A stretch of DNA of 64,000 bases from Pseudomonadales bacterium. GTDB lineage: Bacteria > Pseudomonadota > Gammaproteobacteria > Pseudomonadales > Halieaceae. Position 1 is the first letter of the stretch. Every line of letters starts with the position of its first letter. The notes under the pieces were generated by a model, which made no database searches, was not told the origin of the DNA, and was given only the letters and a program-made list of their open reading frames with translations. The stretch spans positions 930,001 through 994,000 of the forward strand of contig JACKNU010000001.1 in the NCBI GenBank assembly GCA_024234675.1, read 5' to 3'. Shown piece by piece: positions 1 through 8,098 of the stretch. A program made the position numbers and the translations under genes.

Positions 1-19
1 GGCCCGTCAGTTTACTCAT
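1..19 (-). CDS. Start of a gene cut by the left edge (possible SDR)
   Basis: On the minus strand an ATG at position 19 opens a frame reading MSKLTG before the window ends. A purine-rich ribosome binding site (GGGAGAGGA) precedes it at a normal distance. The start MSKLTG resembles the opening of many short-chain dehydrogenases, but six residues cannot identify a family. It would be transcribed in the same direction as the RCCR-like gene whose stop lies 55 bases upstream, so it may be the next gene of that operon. Confidence 0.35.
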
Positions 20-74
20 ATCGCTGTCCTCTCCCTGCCGGCCAGGAACCCGGCCACTGCTCATGTTCACCTTG

Positions 75-845
75 TTATTCGTCCTCGCCAATCAACAGGG
101 CGCGCTGGGCAGCAACCGCCTCAGCGCCGATCATGGCGGTAATGCGCTCCCAGACAGGATCGACATCGGGATCAAAAATAATGCGCTTGTTGCGCAGGTT
201 GCGCCGGGCCAGTTCTGCATCCGTGACGCCCTCCCGGGCCGCGGCGGATACCCCGTTGCGCAGCAGCGTGAACCAGTGTTGCTGGTAGGCCTCCACGGCG
301 GTGTCGATGCCGGCAAAGGCCTCGGCGGTGGCCCTGTTGGCCAGCATCCAGGGGGACATGACGGCGTGCTGCCGGGGTGACAGCTGCGCCTGGCTCAGGC
401 CCTCTATGGCTGCGGCCGCCTCGTAGGCCGGCGTCAGCGGCGTGAACACCTCGTCCATGTAGGCCAGGTTGGCGCCGAGATCCAGCCGCGGGATCAGGTC
501 CAGGTGGAAGGCGAAGTGCTCCCCCGCCTTGACTGAATCGAGCGTGAAATGCGGCACCGGGCTGGCGGCGGGGGTAAACGCGAACAACATATGCGAATCG
601 AGCTGGATGGGCGCCACCGCCAGGGAGCAGGTCACGACCCGGAACAGGCCGCCGCCCTGGAACAGGCGCACGTTGCCCACCTCGCCCTGCACCATGGGCA
701 ACCGGCTGATCAGCGGCAGGTAGGCTCCCCCGTCGCTGCCGGCAAGCTCCTCCAGCTCCAGGGTGTCGATCAGGCGTTGCAAGGTGGTGTCGAACAATTT
801 GTGCGGGAGCGACTCTCCCACTGCCTGTGCCGGTGCCTGTGACAT
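75..845 (-). CDS. RCC reductase (RCCR)/bilin-reductase family protein, copy 1
   Basis: A 256-residue soluble protein without signal peptide. It aligns in outline with the second, clearer RCCR homologue at 8099-8917 and with plant red chlorophyll catabolite reductase. Shared features are a central strand with LDLIPRLDLG and YMDEVF (compare the DLPHRKDL...DYLKEYY region of Arabidopsis ACD2), a PWMLANRATAEAF segment, and a basic C-terminal RRNLRNKR stretch followed by FDPDVD with Asp residues. Plant RCCR reduces red chlorophyll catabolite to a fluorescent phyllobilin with ferredoxin as electron donor. This copy is more diverged than copy 2, so its substrate may differ. ATG 845 is the start, with an FNR-like box about 70 bases upstream. 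The family call comes from remembered sequence, not a search. Confidence 0.6.
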   Translation of the reverse strand: MSQAPAQAVGESLPHKLFDTTLQRLIDTLELEELAGSDGGAYLPLISRLPMVQGEVGNVRLFQGGGLFRVVTCSLAVAPIQLDSHMLFAFTPAASPVPHFTLDSVKAGEHFAFHLDLIPRLDLGANLAYMDEVFTPLTPAYEAAAAIEGLSQAQLSPRQHAVMSPWMLANRATAEAFAGIDTAVEAYQQHWFTLLRNGVSAAAREGVTDAELARRNLRNKRIIFDPDVDPVWERITAMIGAEAVAAQRALLIGEDE

Positions 846-911
846 CGAAGTCTCCTTGTTCCTTATCGTTGGTCAGCCGCGCCAGTGTGGACCGCACCGG
901 CTGCCCCCACC

Positions 912-925
912 TTGATTTTTCTCAA
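912..925 (-). promoter_or_regulatory. FNR/CRP-like box upstream of RCCR copy 1
   Basis: TTGATTTTTCTCAA on the plus strand (TTGAGAAAAATCAA on the minus) matches 9 of the 10 half-site positions of the FNR consensus TTGAT-N4-ATCAA. Its centre is about 73 bases upstream of the minus-strand start codon at 845, in the only non-coding gap before that gene. Near-identical boxes precede RCCR copy 2 and the Rieske/chlorophyllase-like pair. The Crp/Fnr regulator at 12434-13117 is the obvious candidate binder (inference). Confidence 0.55.
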
Positions 926-927
926 TA

Positions 928-2622
928 TCAACGCACGATGGCAGCGGCCAGTCGCCAGGGCCGGTTGGCCAGCAAGTCGGTATTGCGCGACACCACCTTG
1001 TGGGCGGCGTTGGCCGGGCGCACGGTGGCGCTGCTGATGCCCGGCTGCGCCGGACAGCGATACCACTCGGGCTGGCTCAACAGGCCGTCGAAGGCCCGTT
1101 CCTCCCAGGGGGTCATCACGGTGAAATCGGTCTGCAGGCTGGTGATGAAACCCGGGCCGTGCGCCAGGGTATCGGGGGCCACCAGCAGGTTGATGCGGTT
1201 CTCGGCGGATCGTTCCAGCAGGCCGGTGGCCAGCTCCCAGTCTTCCAGGGGCGACAGCGGCACCACCGCGATCTCCACTCCCGCCATGGCCAGCAGGCGA
1301 AAGGTCTCCGGGTAGATACTGTCGTCGGACGCGAGTACCGCGACCCGGCCTATCGGCAGCTCGATGGCGGTGAATTCCCGGCCCAGTTCACAGCCGGCAT
1401 GGCGCCGGGAAAAATGCACCTGCTCCTGGGCGTACAGCAGGCCGTCGGCACCGACCAGCACCGCGCTGTGGCGATAGCCGTCGCGCTCACCGGCGCGGAT
1501 AACGGAGGTCGCCACCACGGCCTCGCCGCAACGCCCGGCCAGGGCTGCAATCACTCGCTCGCCAAAGGCAATGGCGGCCTCGGTATCACTCGCCGGTCCG
1601 GGCAGGGGCGGCAGCGCCACCAGGCGTGCGCCTGCGGCCACCGCCTCGCCCAGTCGCCGGCAGGCCTCGTCCAGGTCGGTGGTGTCGGCCAGCTGCACGA
1701 CGGCTGCCGACACCTCGGCCGGCCCCTGCATGGGCGGCAGTGGCTGCCGCGCCGGGTCTTCGGCGATGGCCCGATACAGCTCGGGGCGGCGACTGCGAAA
1801 TACGTCAGTGCCGTCGGGACGGCGCTTGTCATCGGCAAGGCTGACCTCGATATCCGCGAAGATATACTCCGCTTCGTGGCGCGAGGCGATGGCCAGCACA
1901 GTCCCATCCGGCGCCACCACCTGGCTCTCTCCGGCACCGCTGAGGAACGCCACCGGGATGCCGGTGGCGGCACTGATTCCGTCCACCATGTCCTCGGGCA
2001 CCAGCGGCCCCACCTTGTTGGCGGCGACCACGAACACCTTGTTCTCAGCGGCCCGCACCGGGATATGCAATGAGGCCTCGTCGGTGGCGAAGGAGTTGAG
2101 GCTATTGAGCATGACCTGGGCACCGTTGAGCGCCAGGCAACGCGGCGTCTCGTTGATGACGCCGTCCATGCAGGCATACATGCCGAGGCGCCCCAACCCG
2201 GTGGCCACCACCGGTCCCTCGCTGCCCGCCGGGGCCAGGAAATCGTTCTCGTGGCCTATATAGATCTGCTTGGTATTGTCCGCCAGCAGTTCGCCAGCGG
2301 GCGAGTACAGCAGGCTGGAACCGGTGGCACTGCCGTCATCGCGCTGCACCGTGCAGTTCACCACCACGTGGATATCCAACTCCCGGGCCCGCTCGGCGAT
2401 GGCCGCCAGGAAGGGCCCGTCCAGGCGCACTGCGGTGTCGAAGCAATGCTGCTTGTCCTGGTACCAGGACAGGTAATTGCAGAACTCCGGCAATACCACC
2501 AGGTCGGGACGGCAGCGGCTGGCCTTATCGAGCCACGCAAGGCAATTGGCCAGGTTCGCCTCCACATCGGCGCCCACATGGAACTGGGCCGCTGCTACCC
2601 GGACAGTCTTGGTTTCGCTCAT
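928..2622 (-). CDS. Double-domain nitrilase-superfamily amidohydrolase
   Basis: A 564-residue protein with two carbon-nitrogen hydrolase domains in tandem. Domain 1 (about residues 5-275) has the Glu-Lys-Cys triad in recognisable contexts: VVLPEF, ADNTKQIYIG and YACMDG. Domain 2 (about 300-560) keeps the fold pattern, but all three positions look lost: ALPPLPG in place of the Glu motif, EQVHFSRRH at the Lys region, and LASDDS where Cys is expected. So it probably pairs one active domain with one degenerate domain. Most family members are single-domain proteins of about 270-320 residues. It should hydrolyse an amide or nitrile; the substrate is unknown, and an amide from pyrrole or imide breakdown would suit the neighbourhood. 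ATG 2622 is preferred to the upstream TTG because the homologous part begins six residues later. An inverted-repeat operator lies upstream, in the gap shared with the divergent membrane gene. Confidence 0.8.
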   Translation of the reverse strand: MSETKTVRVAAAQFHVGADVEANLANCLAWLDKASRCRPDLVVLPEFCNYLSWYQDKQHCFDTAVRLDGPFLAAIAERARELDIHVVVNCTVQRDDGSATGSSLLYSPAGELLADNTKQIYIGHENDFLAPAGSEGPVVATGLGRLGMYACMDGVINETPRCLALNGAQVMLNSLNSFATDEASLHIPVRAAENKVFVVAANKVGPLVPEDMVDGISAATGIPVAFLSGAGESQVVAPDGTVLAIASRHEAEYIFADIEVSLADDKRRPDGTDVFRSRRPELYRAIAEDPARQPLPPMQGPAEVSAAVVQLADTTDLDEACRRLGEAVAAGARLVALPPLPGPASDTEAAIAFGERVIAALAGRCGEAVVATSVIRAGERDGYRHSAVLVGADGLLYAQEQVHFSRRHAGCELGREFTAIELPIGRVAVLASDDSIYPETFRLLAMAGVEIAVVPLSPLEDWELATGLLERSAENRINLLVAPDTLAHGPGFITSLQTDFTVMTPWEERAFDGLLSQPEWYRCPAQPGISSATVRPANAAHKVVSRNTDLLANRPWRLAAAIVR

Positions 2623-2733
2623 AGGGGACGGGTCCCACCGTATCAATACAATAAAAGAGGTCAGGTTCTACCAGCTTAGCGCTGCAGGCGAGGGCGGCGG
2701 ATGACAAAAATCAAATGCCCGCGCACCGCGAAT

Positions 2734-2749
2734 GTTATATTCCTATAAC
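2734..2749. promoter_or_regulatory. Inverted-repeat operator candidate (site 1, perfect)
   Basis: GTTATATTCCTATAAC is a perfect GTTATA-N4-TATAAC inverted repeat. It lies in the divergent gap between the nitrilase gene (minus) and the membrane protein gene (plus). It is the best example of a motif that recurs at seven other promoters in this window. The plus-strand frame could be read back to an ATG at 2715 across the site, but the ATG at 2781 is the more plausible start and leaves the site non-coding. Confidence 0.55.
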
Positions 2750-2780
2750 TTCTGGCTTCCCGCTACCGCACCGGTCAACC

Positions 2781-3440
2781 ATGCCCGACTACCTGTTGCT
2801 CAAATTTGCTCACATCATGGCGCTGGTTTACTGGCTGGGGGGCGATCTCGGCACCTTCCTGGCCAGCCGCCAGGTCATCAACCCCGGACACTCCCCCGAA
2901 GCCCGGCATGTGGCCCTGCGCATCATGCTGGCCTGCGACATGGGCCCCAAGCTGGCGATGCCGCTGATACTGCCGCTGGGACTGCAGCTGGCCTACCTGA
3001 GCGGCAGCCTGGCGATTTCCATCCCGGCGCTGATCGCCGCCTGGGTGCTGTGCCTGTACTGGTTCGGCGTGGTGCTGGTGCTGTTCGCCAACGAGGGCAA
3101 GCCCTTTACCGTCCGCCTGTCGACCATCGATTTCTACTTCCGCATCGCCGTGGTACTGGTACTGCTGGGCTACGGCGGCAGCCTGTTGCTGGACGCTGCA
3201 ACCCCGCGCTGGGTGGCGTGGAAACTGCTGGTATTCGCCGCCATGGTCGCCTGCGGTATCGCCATCCGCCTGCACCTGAGGCCCTTCCCGGGCGCCTTCG
3301 GCGCGATCATGAGCGGCGGCCCCAACGAGGACGCCAACCGGGTCATGGCACTTTCGGTACAGCGCTGCAGGCCGTTTGTATGGCTGATCTGGGGAGGGCT
3401 GTTTCTCAACACCGCCCTGGGAATCCATCTGGTGAACTAG
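2781..3440 (+). CDS. DUF2269/CopD-like integral membrane protein
   Basis: A 219-residue hydrophobic protein with about five or six transmembrane segments. The first helix carries His in the context FAHIMALVYWLGG, and a second conserved-looking stretch is MLACDMGPKLAMPL. This pattern resembles DUF2269/CopD-type membrane proteins, some of which bind haem or copper; function here is not known. ATG 2781 is chosen because the protein then starts directly with the first membrane helix; the upstream ATG 2715 would add 22 residues of low-complexity sequence over the operator. The MFS gene follows after about 50 bases and is probably co-transcribed. Confidence 0.6.
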   Translation: MPDYLLLKFAHIMALVYWLGGDLGTFLASRQVINPGHSPEARHVALRIMLACDMGPKLAMPLILPLGLQLAYLSGSLAISIPALIAAWVLCLYWFGVVLVLFANEGKPFTVRLSTIDFYFRIAVVLVLLGYGGSLLLDAATPRWVAWKLLVFAAMVACGIAIRLHLRPFPGAFGAIMSGGPNEDANRVMALSVQRCRPFVWLIWGGLFLNTALGIHLVN

Positions 3441-3491
3441 TTTCCACCGCGGGACGTATGGCCTTTAACAACAATAAAGCGAGACCACAAC

Positions 3492-4811
3492 ATGCCAGAC
3501 CAGGGTAACTCTGCACCAGCGGGAAAATTCCTCACCATAGGCCTCAACCCCGGTATCTTCGGCCGCAACATGGTGACCTTTTATCTCGCCTGCTACGCGG
3601 CCATTATGCTCGCCACCTTTATCCCCCAGACCCAGCCCTTCCTGCTGGAGGAAGTGCTGGGGCTGGAGCAGTCGCGCCAGGGAGTGGTCAGCGGCAACCT
3701 GAATTTCTGGGGCGAGATCGTCATCATTGTCACCGTCGGCCTGTGGGGCTCGCTGTCCGACCGCATAGGACGGCGCGCGGTCACGGCCATGGGCTTCGTG
3801 CTGGTCGCCGCGGGCATCTTCATGTACGGCTTCGCCCGCGACATTCCGGGCCTGTTGCTGGGCAGGGTGATTTACTCCGCCGGCATCGCCGCCGTCAGTA
3901 CCATGATCATCACCCTGATGGCCGACTATGTCAGCAATCCCAGCCGCGGCAAGGCCACGGGCTTCCTGGGCATCATGAACGGCCTGGGGGCGATGACCGC
4001 GGCCCTGTTCCTGCTGAAGCTGCCAGCGATGTTCAAAAGTGGCGGTATGGACGCCGAGGCTGCGGCGCTGGCCACCTACTCGGTGATGGCCGCGGTAACC
4101 CTGGCTATCGGGGTGGCCATGTACCTGGGACTGAGCCTCGGCACCCGCCAGACCCACGAGGAACGGCCGCCCATGCTGCGCCAGTTGCGCGAGGGGATTG
4201 CAGAGGCCCGCCGCCCGGTCATCGCCCTGGCCTATACCTCCTCCTTCGTGGCCCGGGGCAACCTGGCGGTGGTCGGCACGTTCTTCACCCTGTGGGCCTC
4301 CATTTACGGCACCTCGGAACTGGACATGACCTCGGCGGAGGCCATCCGCAAGGGTGGCGGCATCCTGGCGATCTCCTACATGGCTTCCCTGCTGAGCGCC
4401 CCCCTGTTCGGAATCATGGCGGACCGCCTGAACCGCATCACCGCCCTGGCGATCAGCCTGCTGGTGGGCGCCGTGGGCTACGGCGGCACCTACTGGCTGC
4501 AGGACCCCTTCGGCGTTCCCACCATCATCTGCCTGATCTTCGTGGGCATGGCGGAGGTGGGCTGTATTATCACCAGCGGGGTACTAATCGCCGAGCAGGC
4601 GCCGGACCGCCTGCGCGGGTCGGTGGTGGGAGTATTTACCCTGACGGGCGCGGTCGGCATCCTGGTGGCCAGCGTGGTGGGCGGCTACCTGTTCGACCAC
4701 TGGCTGAAAACCGGCCCCTTCGTATTTTTCGGCATTATCTCGGCGCTGGTGTGCATCTGGGCGCTGCTACTGCGCGGTACGCCCCTGCGCGCTGCCGGCG
4801 CTAAACACTGA
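3492..4811 (+). CDS. MFS transporter
   Basis: A 439-residue major facilitator with 12 predicted membrane helices. The signature motif A between helices 2 and 3 reads GSLSDRIGRR, and a second half-motif MADRLNR sits after the central loop. The short hydrophilic N-terminus and size are typical. Its position between the membrane gene and the NOL-like SDR suggests import or export of an intermediate of the island, but substrate cannot be read from sequence. It converges on the SDR gene, with the two 3' ends overlapping by 11 bases. Confidence 0.85.
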   Translation: MPDQGNSAPAGKFLTIGLNPGIFGRNMVTFYLACYAAIMLATFIPQTQPFLLEEVLGLEQSRQGVVSGNLNFWGEIVIIVTVGLWGSLSDRIGRRAVTAMGFVLVAAGIFMYGFARDIPGLLLGRVIYSAGIAAVSTMIITLMADYVSNPSRGKATGFLGIMNGLGAMTAALFLLKLPAMFKSGGMDAEAAALATYSVMAAVTLAIGVAMYLGLSLGTRQTHEERPPMLRQLREGIAEARRPVIALAYTSSFVARGNLAVVGTFFTLWASIYGTSELDMTSAEAIRKGGGILAISYMASLLSAPLFGIMADRLNRITALAISLLVGAVGYGGTYWLQDPFGVPTIICLIFVGMAEVGCIITSGVLIAEQAPDRLRGSVVGVFTLTGAVGILVASVVGGYLFDHWLKTGPFVFFGIISALVCIWALLLRGTPLRAAGAKH

Positions 4812-5601
4812 GCCCGGTGAACAGGTCGCGCTTGTTGAAGCCGGCGGTCATGAAGCGCAGGAAGGCCTTGCCGGTGGTCAACCAGACCACCCTGGCGCCG
4901 CTGCGATCGGCCTTGAGGACACCGTCGACGAGATAGGGTGTCACCGTCTCCACCCTGTCGCCGAGGATATTGAAAATCTTCTTGCTCTTCTCCCACTCGG
5001 CCGAGGAGGTGTCGTAATCCCCCACCAGCAGGTCGGTGACCACGATACCAGGACTGAGGGTGCACACCTGCACCCCGGTGCCCTTCACCTCTTTCTGCAG
5101 CGCCTTGTTGATGTAGTTCACCGCGCGCTTGGTCGCGCCGTAAACGCACATGCCCGCCTGTACCTGGCCGCCGCTGCCAAAGCCTTCCATATTCCAGATC
5201 TGGCCGCCGCCCTGCCCCTGCATGCCGCGCAGCGCGACCCGGTTGGCCAGCAACAGGCCCCGCAGGTTGACGTCGACCACGCGCTGGATATCCAGTGCAT
5301 CGGTCTCGGCCAGGTCGCGGCGCGGCGCGCTCACCCCGGCGTTGTTGATCCAGATATCCACCCGGGAAAAGCGCTGCGCGGCCATATCCCACAGGGCCTG
5401 CAGCTGCCCGCCATCGGTGATCTCGCAGGCCAGGCCCGTCACCTTGTCGGCGCCGTACCGGCCGCCGAGTTCAGCCACCACTGCATCGACTGAGGGCTGG
5501 TTCCTGCCGCTGATCACCACCCGGCAGCCCCGGGCCAGGAAATTCTCCGCCAGGCCGCGGCCGATACCGCGCGTACTCCCGGTAACTACCACCGTTTTCA
5601 T
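4801..5601 (-). CDS. SDR oxidoreductase resembling chlorophyll b reductase (NOL/NYC1)
   Basis: A 266-residue short-chain dehydrogenase. The cofactor motif TGSTRGIG is at residues 7-14, NNAG about 90 residues in, and the catalytic YGATK follows. Beyond generic SDR features it shares the diagnostic run of plant NOL/NYC1. IWINNAG, IWNMEGFGSGG (plant IFNMDGAGSGG), the VYGATK...E block, SPGIVVTDLL (plant SPGMVLTDLL) and FNILGDRVETV (plant FNIICELPETV) occur in the same order. NOL/NYC1 reduces the 7-formyl group of chlorophyll b to hydroxymethyl using NADPH. Many bacterial SDRs are annotated only generically, so chlorophyll b reductase activity is inference strengthened by the RCCR and Rieske neighbours. 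An operator-like repeat lies upstream. Confidence 0.7.
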   Translation of the reverse strand: MKTVVVTGSTRGIGRGLAENFLARGCRVVISGRNQPSVDAVVAELGGRYGADKVTGLACEITDGGQLQALWDMAAQRFSRVDIWINNAGVSAPRRDLAETDALDIQRVVDVNLRGLLLANRVALRGMQGQGGGQIWNMEGFGSGGQVQAGMCVYGATKRAVNYINKALQKEVKGTGVQVCTLSPGIVVTDLLVGDYDTSSAEWEKSKKIFNILGDRVETVTPYLVDGVLKADRSGARVVWLTTGKAFLRFMTAGFNKRDLFTGLSV

Positions 5602-5631
5602 ACCACTCTCCTGACATCGACTTGTATTATT

Positions 5632-5647
5632 GATATATCATTATGAC
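5632..5647. promoter_or_regulatory. Inverted-repeat operator candidate (site 2)
   Basis: GATATATCATTATGAC matches the half-sites of GTTATA-N4-TATAAC at 10 of 12 positions. It lies between the NOL-like SDR gene (minus) and the hypothetical gene at 5684 (plus). The central TCAT is shared with sites 4 and 5. Confidence 0.5.
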
Positions 5648-5683
5648 CCAAGCATGGACAAGACGCTATCGGCGGAGGACACC

Positions 5684-6298
5684 ATGGGCGCAAAACCACC
5701 GGCTTTTGCGGTCGGCTCAGTGGGCTACAACCTGATGCTGCTGCGCGGCACCTGGCACGACCACATAGAACTGTATGAACTGGATGGCACCCCGCTGGCT
5801 GATGACTCCCAGGCCGGCAGCGGCAGCCCGGGACCGGGGCCCTTCGACAACCTGGTGTACATCGATTTCGACGGCGCCCGCCTGCAGCTGACCAATGTAC
5901 ACCTGCGCGGCCGGGCACTGGCGGCCAAGACCTTCACCGGCCAGTTGCGGGACAACCTGCTGGTGTTTGACCCGCTGGGACCCGGCGCCTACGAGAATGT
6001 CGGCATGTCCGGCGGCCCCGGCATACTCACCTTCAACGCCCGCAAGCTTGGAGCGGCCACCGGCGTCTACATGGAACCGGATTTCATCATGCTGACCGCC
6101 CCCGGGGAACGGGTGCGCCACACCGTGCTGTACCGCGACGGGGAGGCGGCGCGCACCCTGACCGCCCGGGGTACCCGCCTGTGGCCCACCTGCGACCGGC
6201 GCCACCCCCTGGACCCGCGCGGCCCCGAGGGTCCGGTGCATGAACAGCCCTTCAGCTCGACTATCTGGTGCCATCTGGCGGCAGACTCGGTAGACTGA
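5684..6298 (+). CDS. Hypothetical protein, possible calycin-like beta-barrel
   Basis: A 204-residue protein I do not recognise with certainty. It has a GTW motif near the N-terminus (LLRGTWHDHIELYELDG), alternating hydrophobic strands, and later MEPDFIMLTAPGERVRHTVLYRDG. This layout recalls small lipocalin/calycin-type barrels such as DUF3598 and phycobilin-lyase relatives, but that is a weak impression. No signal peptide is seen. ATG 5684 is preferred because GGAGG sits five bases before it; an ATG at 5654 in the same frame is possible. It diverges from the NOL-like SDR across a shared operator, suggesting a role in the same process, for instance ligand binding. Confidence 0.5.
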   Translation: MGAKPPAFAVGSVGYNLMLLRGTWHDHIELYELDGTPLADDSQAGSGSPGPGPFDNLVYIDFDGARLQLTNVHLRGRALAAKTFTGQLRDNLLVFDPLGPGAYENVGMSGGPGILTFNARKLGAATGVYMEPDFIMLTAPGERVRHTVLYRDGEAARTLTARGTRLWPTCDRRHPLDPRGPEGPVHEQPFSSTIWCHLAADSVD

Positions 6299-6396
6299 AC
6301 CGGTAAACCCGATACCCGCTGCGCATATCCCGGCGGCCTGGTGGCCGGCCTGCAGGAAAATGCACCGGGCAGCATCGACAATGAGAGCAGCACCCC

Positions 6397-8016
6397 ATGG
6401 ACAGCCTGATCATCGTGGCGGCTTTCGCCTGCGGCTTCGCCGCGCGCCAACTGGGCCAACCGCCCCTGGTGGGATACCTGGTGGCAGGATTCGCCCTGGG
6501 CCTCGCCGGCTACCAGTCCAGCGCCACCATCGAGACCATCGCCAACGCCGGCATATCGATGATGTTGTTCATCATCGGCCTGAAGCTGGACTTACGCAGC
6601 CTGCTGCGGCCGGAGATTTATCGCTCCACGCTGGAAAACGGCCTGGCCTTCGGCCTGGTCGTGTTCTGCTTCCTGCTGGTGATGGGCCTGCTGGGCCTGC
6701 CGCTGGTGGCGGATGTGAATTCGCAACAGGCAGCGCTGGTGGCCTTCGCGCTGGCCTTCAGCTCCACCGTTTGCGCGGTGTCCCTACTGGAAGCACACGG
6801 CGAATTCCGGGTGCGCCACGGCCAGATCGCGGTGGGCATATTGATCGTGCAGGACATTATCGCAGTGCTGTTTCTCACCGTATCCACGGGCAAGATACCC
6901 ACCGCCTGGGCCCTGCTGCTGCCACTGCTGATCTTCACCCGCCCGCTGATCAGCTACCTGCTGCGCGCCAGCGGCCACGACGAGGTGCTGATACTGGCCG
7001 GGATTATTCTCACCTTTGCCGGGAGTTCCCTGTTCGAAACAGTCGGTATGAAAGCCGACCTGGGGGCGCTGGTCTTCGGCATGCTGGTGAGCGGCGACAA
7101 AAAAGCCGCGGAGTTGGCCAAGTCCATGATCAGCTTCAAGGACATTTTCCTGATCGGCTTCTTTCTCAATATCGGGCTGTCGGCCTCACCAACCCTGGAG
7201 ATGCTGGGAATAGCCCTGCTGCTGTGCCTGCTGCTGCCGGTGAAGAGCGCAATCTTCTTCCTGTTGCTGTCCCGCTACCGGATGCGGGCCCGCACCGCTT
7301 TCCTGGCCTCGCTGGCCCTCAGTCAGTACAGCGAATTCGGCCTGATTGTCGCCGCCCTCAGCCTGAAGCTGGGCTGGCTGTCCGAAGACTGGATGGCGAC
7401 CCTGGCCATTGCGGTATCCATTTCCTTCGTACTGTCCACGGCCATCAACGGCCGGGCCCACCCGCTCTACAGTCGCTTCCGCCAGCACCTGAGACGTTTC
7501 GAGACCAAGCTGGCGACCGAAGACGATCCACAGAGTCCCGCGCGCAACGTGGATGTGCTGATCATCGGCATGGGGCGGGTGGGCTCCGGCGCCTACGATG
7601 CTGTGGAGTCCCAGTACAACCTGCGGGTCTGCGGGGTGGATACCGACAAGTCCAAGTTCCCCCAGCACCAGGCCGCCGGGCGCAGGGTGATCTATGGTGA
7701 CGCGGAGGACGCCGATTTCTGGGAAGGCATGCAGACCACCCGTTACAAGCTGGTGATGTTCACCATGCCATCGCTGGCGGAAATGGTCGACGCCGTCAGG
7801 CAATTGCGCAGCTCCGGCTACACCGGCAAGGTGGCCGCGGTCGCCAAGTACGAGGACGAGCGCGAGGCCATGAAGGCCGCGGGGGCGGATGTGGTGTTTA
7901 ACTACTACGCCGAGGCGGGGGCCGGTTTTGCCGAACACACCCTGTCGAACCTGCTGGAACTGCTGCCCGAGAAACCCGCGGCACTGGTCGAGCAGGCCCA
8001 GGGCCGCCCAATTTGA
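6397..8016 (+). CDS. KefB/KefC-type monovalent cation:proton antiporter
   Basis: A 539-residue protein with two parts. Residues 1-370 form an Na+/H+-exchanger-type membrane domain of about 12 helices. From about residue 380 a cytoplasmic TrkA-N (RCK) domain begins with the nucleotide-binding VLIIGMGRVG motif and an acidic strand end (VCGVDTD). The family exchanges K+ or Na+ for protons under nucleotide or thiol control. The gene is separated from its neighbours by about 100 bases on the left. Its stop codon overlaps the FNR-like box that precedes RCCR copy 2. Confidence 0.85.
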   Translation: MDSLIIVAAFACGFAARQLGQPPLVGYLVAGFALGLAGYQSSATIETIANAGISMMLFIIGLKLDLRSLLRPEIYRSTLENGLAFGLVVFCFLLVMGLLGLPLVADVNSQQAALVAFALAFSSTVCAVSLLEAHGEFRVRHGQIAVGILIVQDIIAVLFLTVSTGKIPTAWALLLPLLIFTRPLISYLLRASGHDEVLILAGIILTFAGSSLFETVGMKADLGALVFGMLVSGDKKAAELAKSMISFKDIFLIGFFLNIGLSASPTLEMLGIALLLCLLLPVKSAIFFLLLSRYRMRARTAFLASLALSQYSEFGLIVAALSLKLGWLSEDWMATLAIAVSISFVLSTAINGRAHPLYSRFRQHLRRFETKLATEDDPQSPARNVDVLIIGMGRVGSGAYDAVESQYNLRVCGVDTDKSKFPQHQAAGRRVIYGDAEDADFWEGMQTTRYKLVMFTMPSLAEMVDAVRQLRSSGYTGKVAAVAKYEDEREAMKAAGADVVFNYYAEAGAGFAEHTLSNLLELLPEKPAALVEQAQGRPI

Positions 8017-8026
8017 TTTTAGTCAA
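8013..8026 (+). promoter_or_regulatory. FNR/CRP-like box upstream of RCCR copy 2
   Basis: TTGATTTTAGTCAA matches the FNR consensus TTGAT-N4-ATCAA at 9 of 10 half-site positions. Its centre is about 80 bases upstream of the RCCR start codon at 8099, close to the spacing found for copy 1. It overlaps the stop codon of the antiporter gene. Confidence 0.55.
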
Positions 8027-8098
8027 GCGCCCCCTGCAGGCCCTGGACTATGATCCTGACAGCAGGCGCGACCGGCGCGCATCACCAAGGAAACTCCC

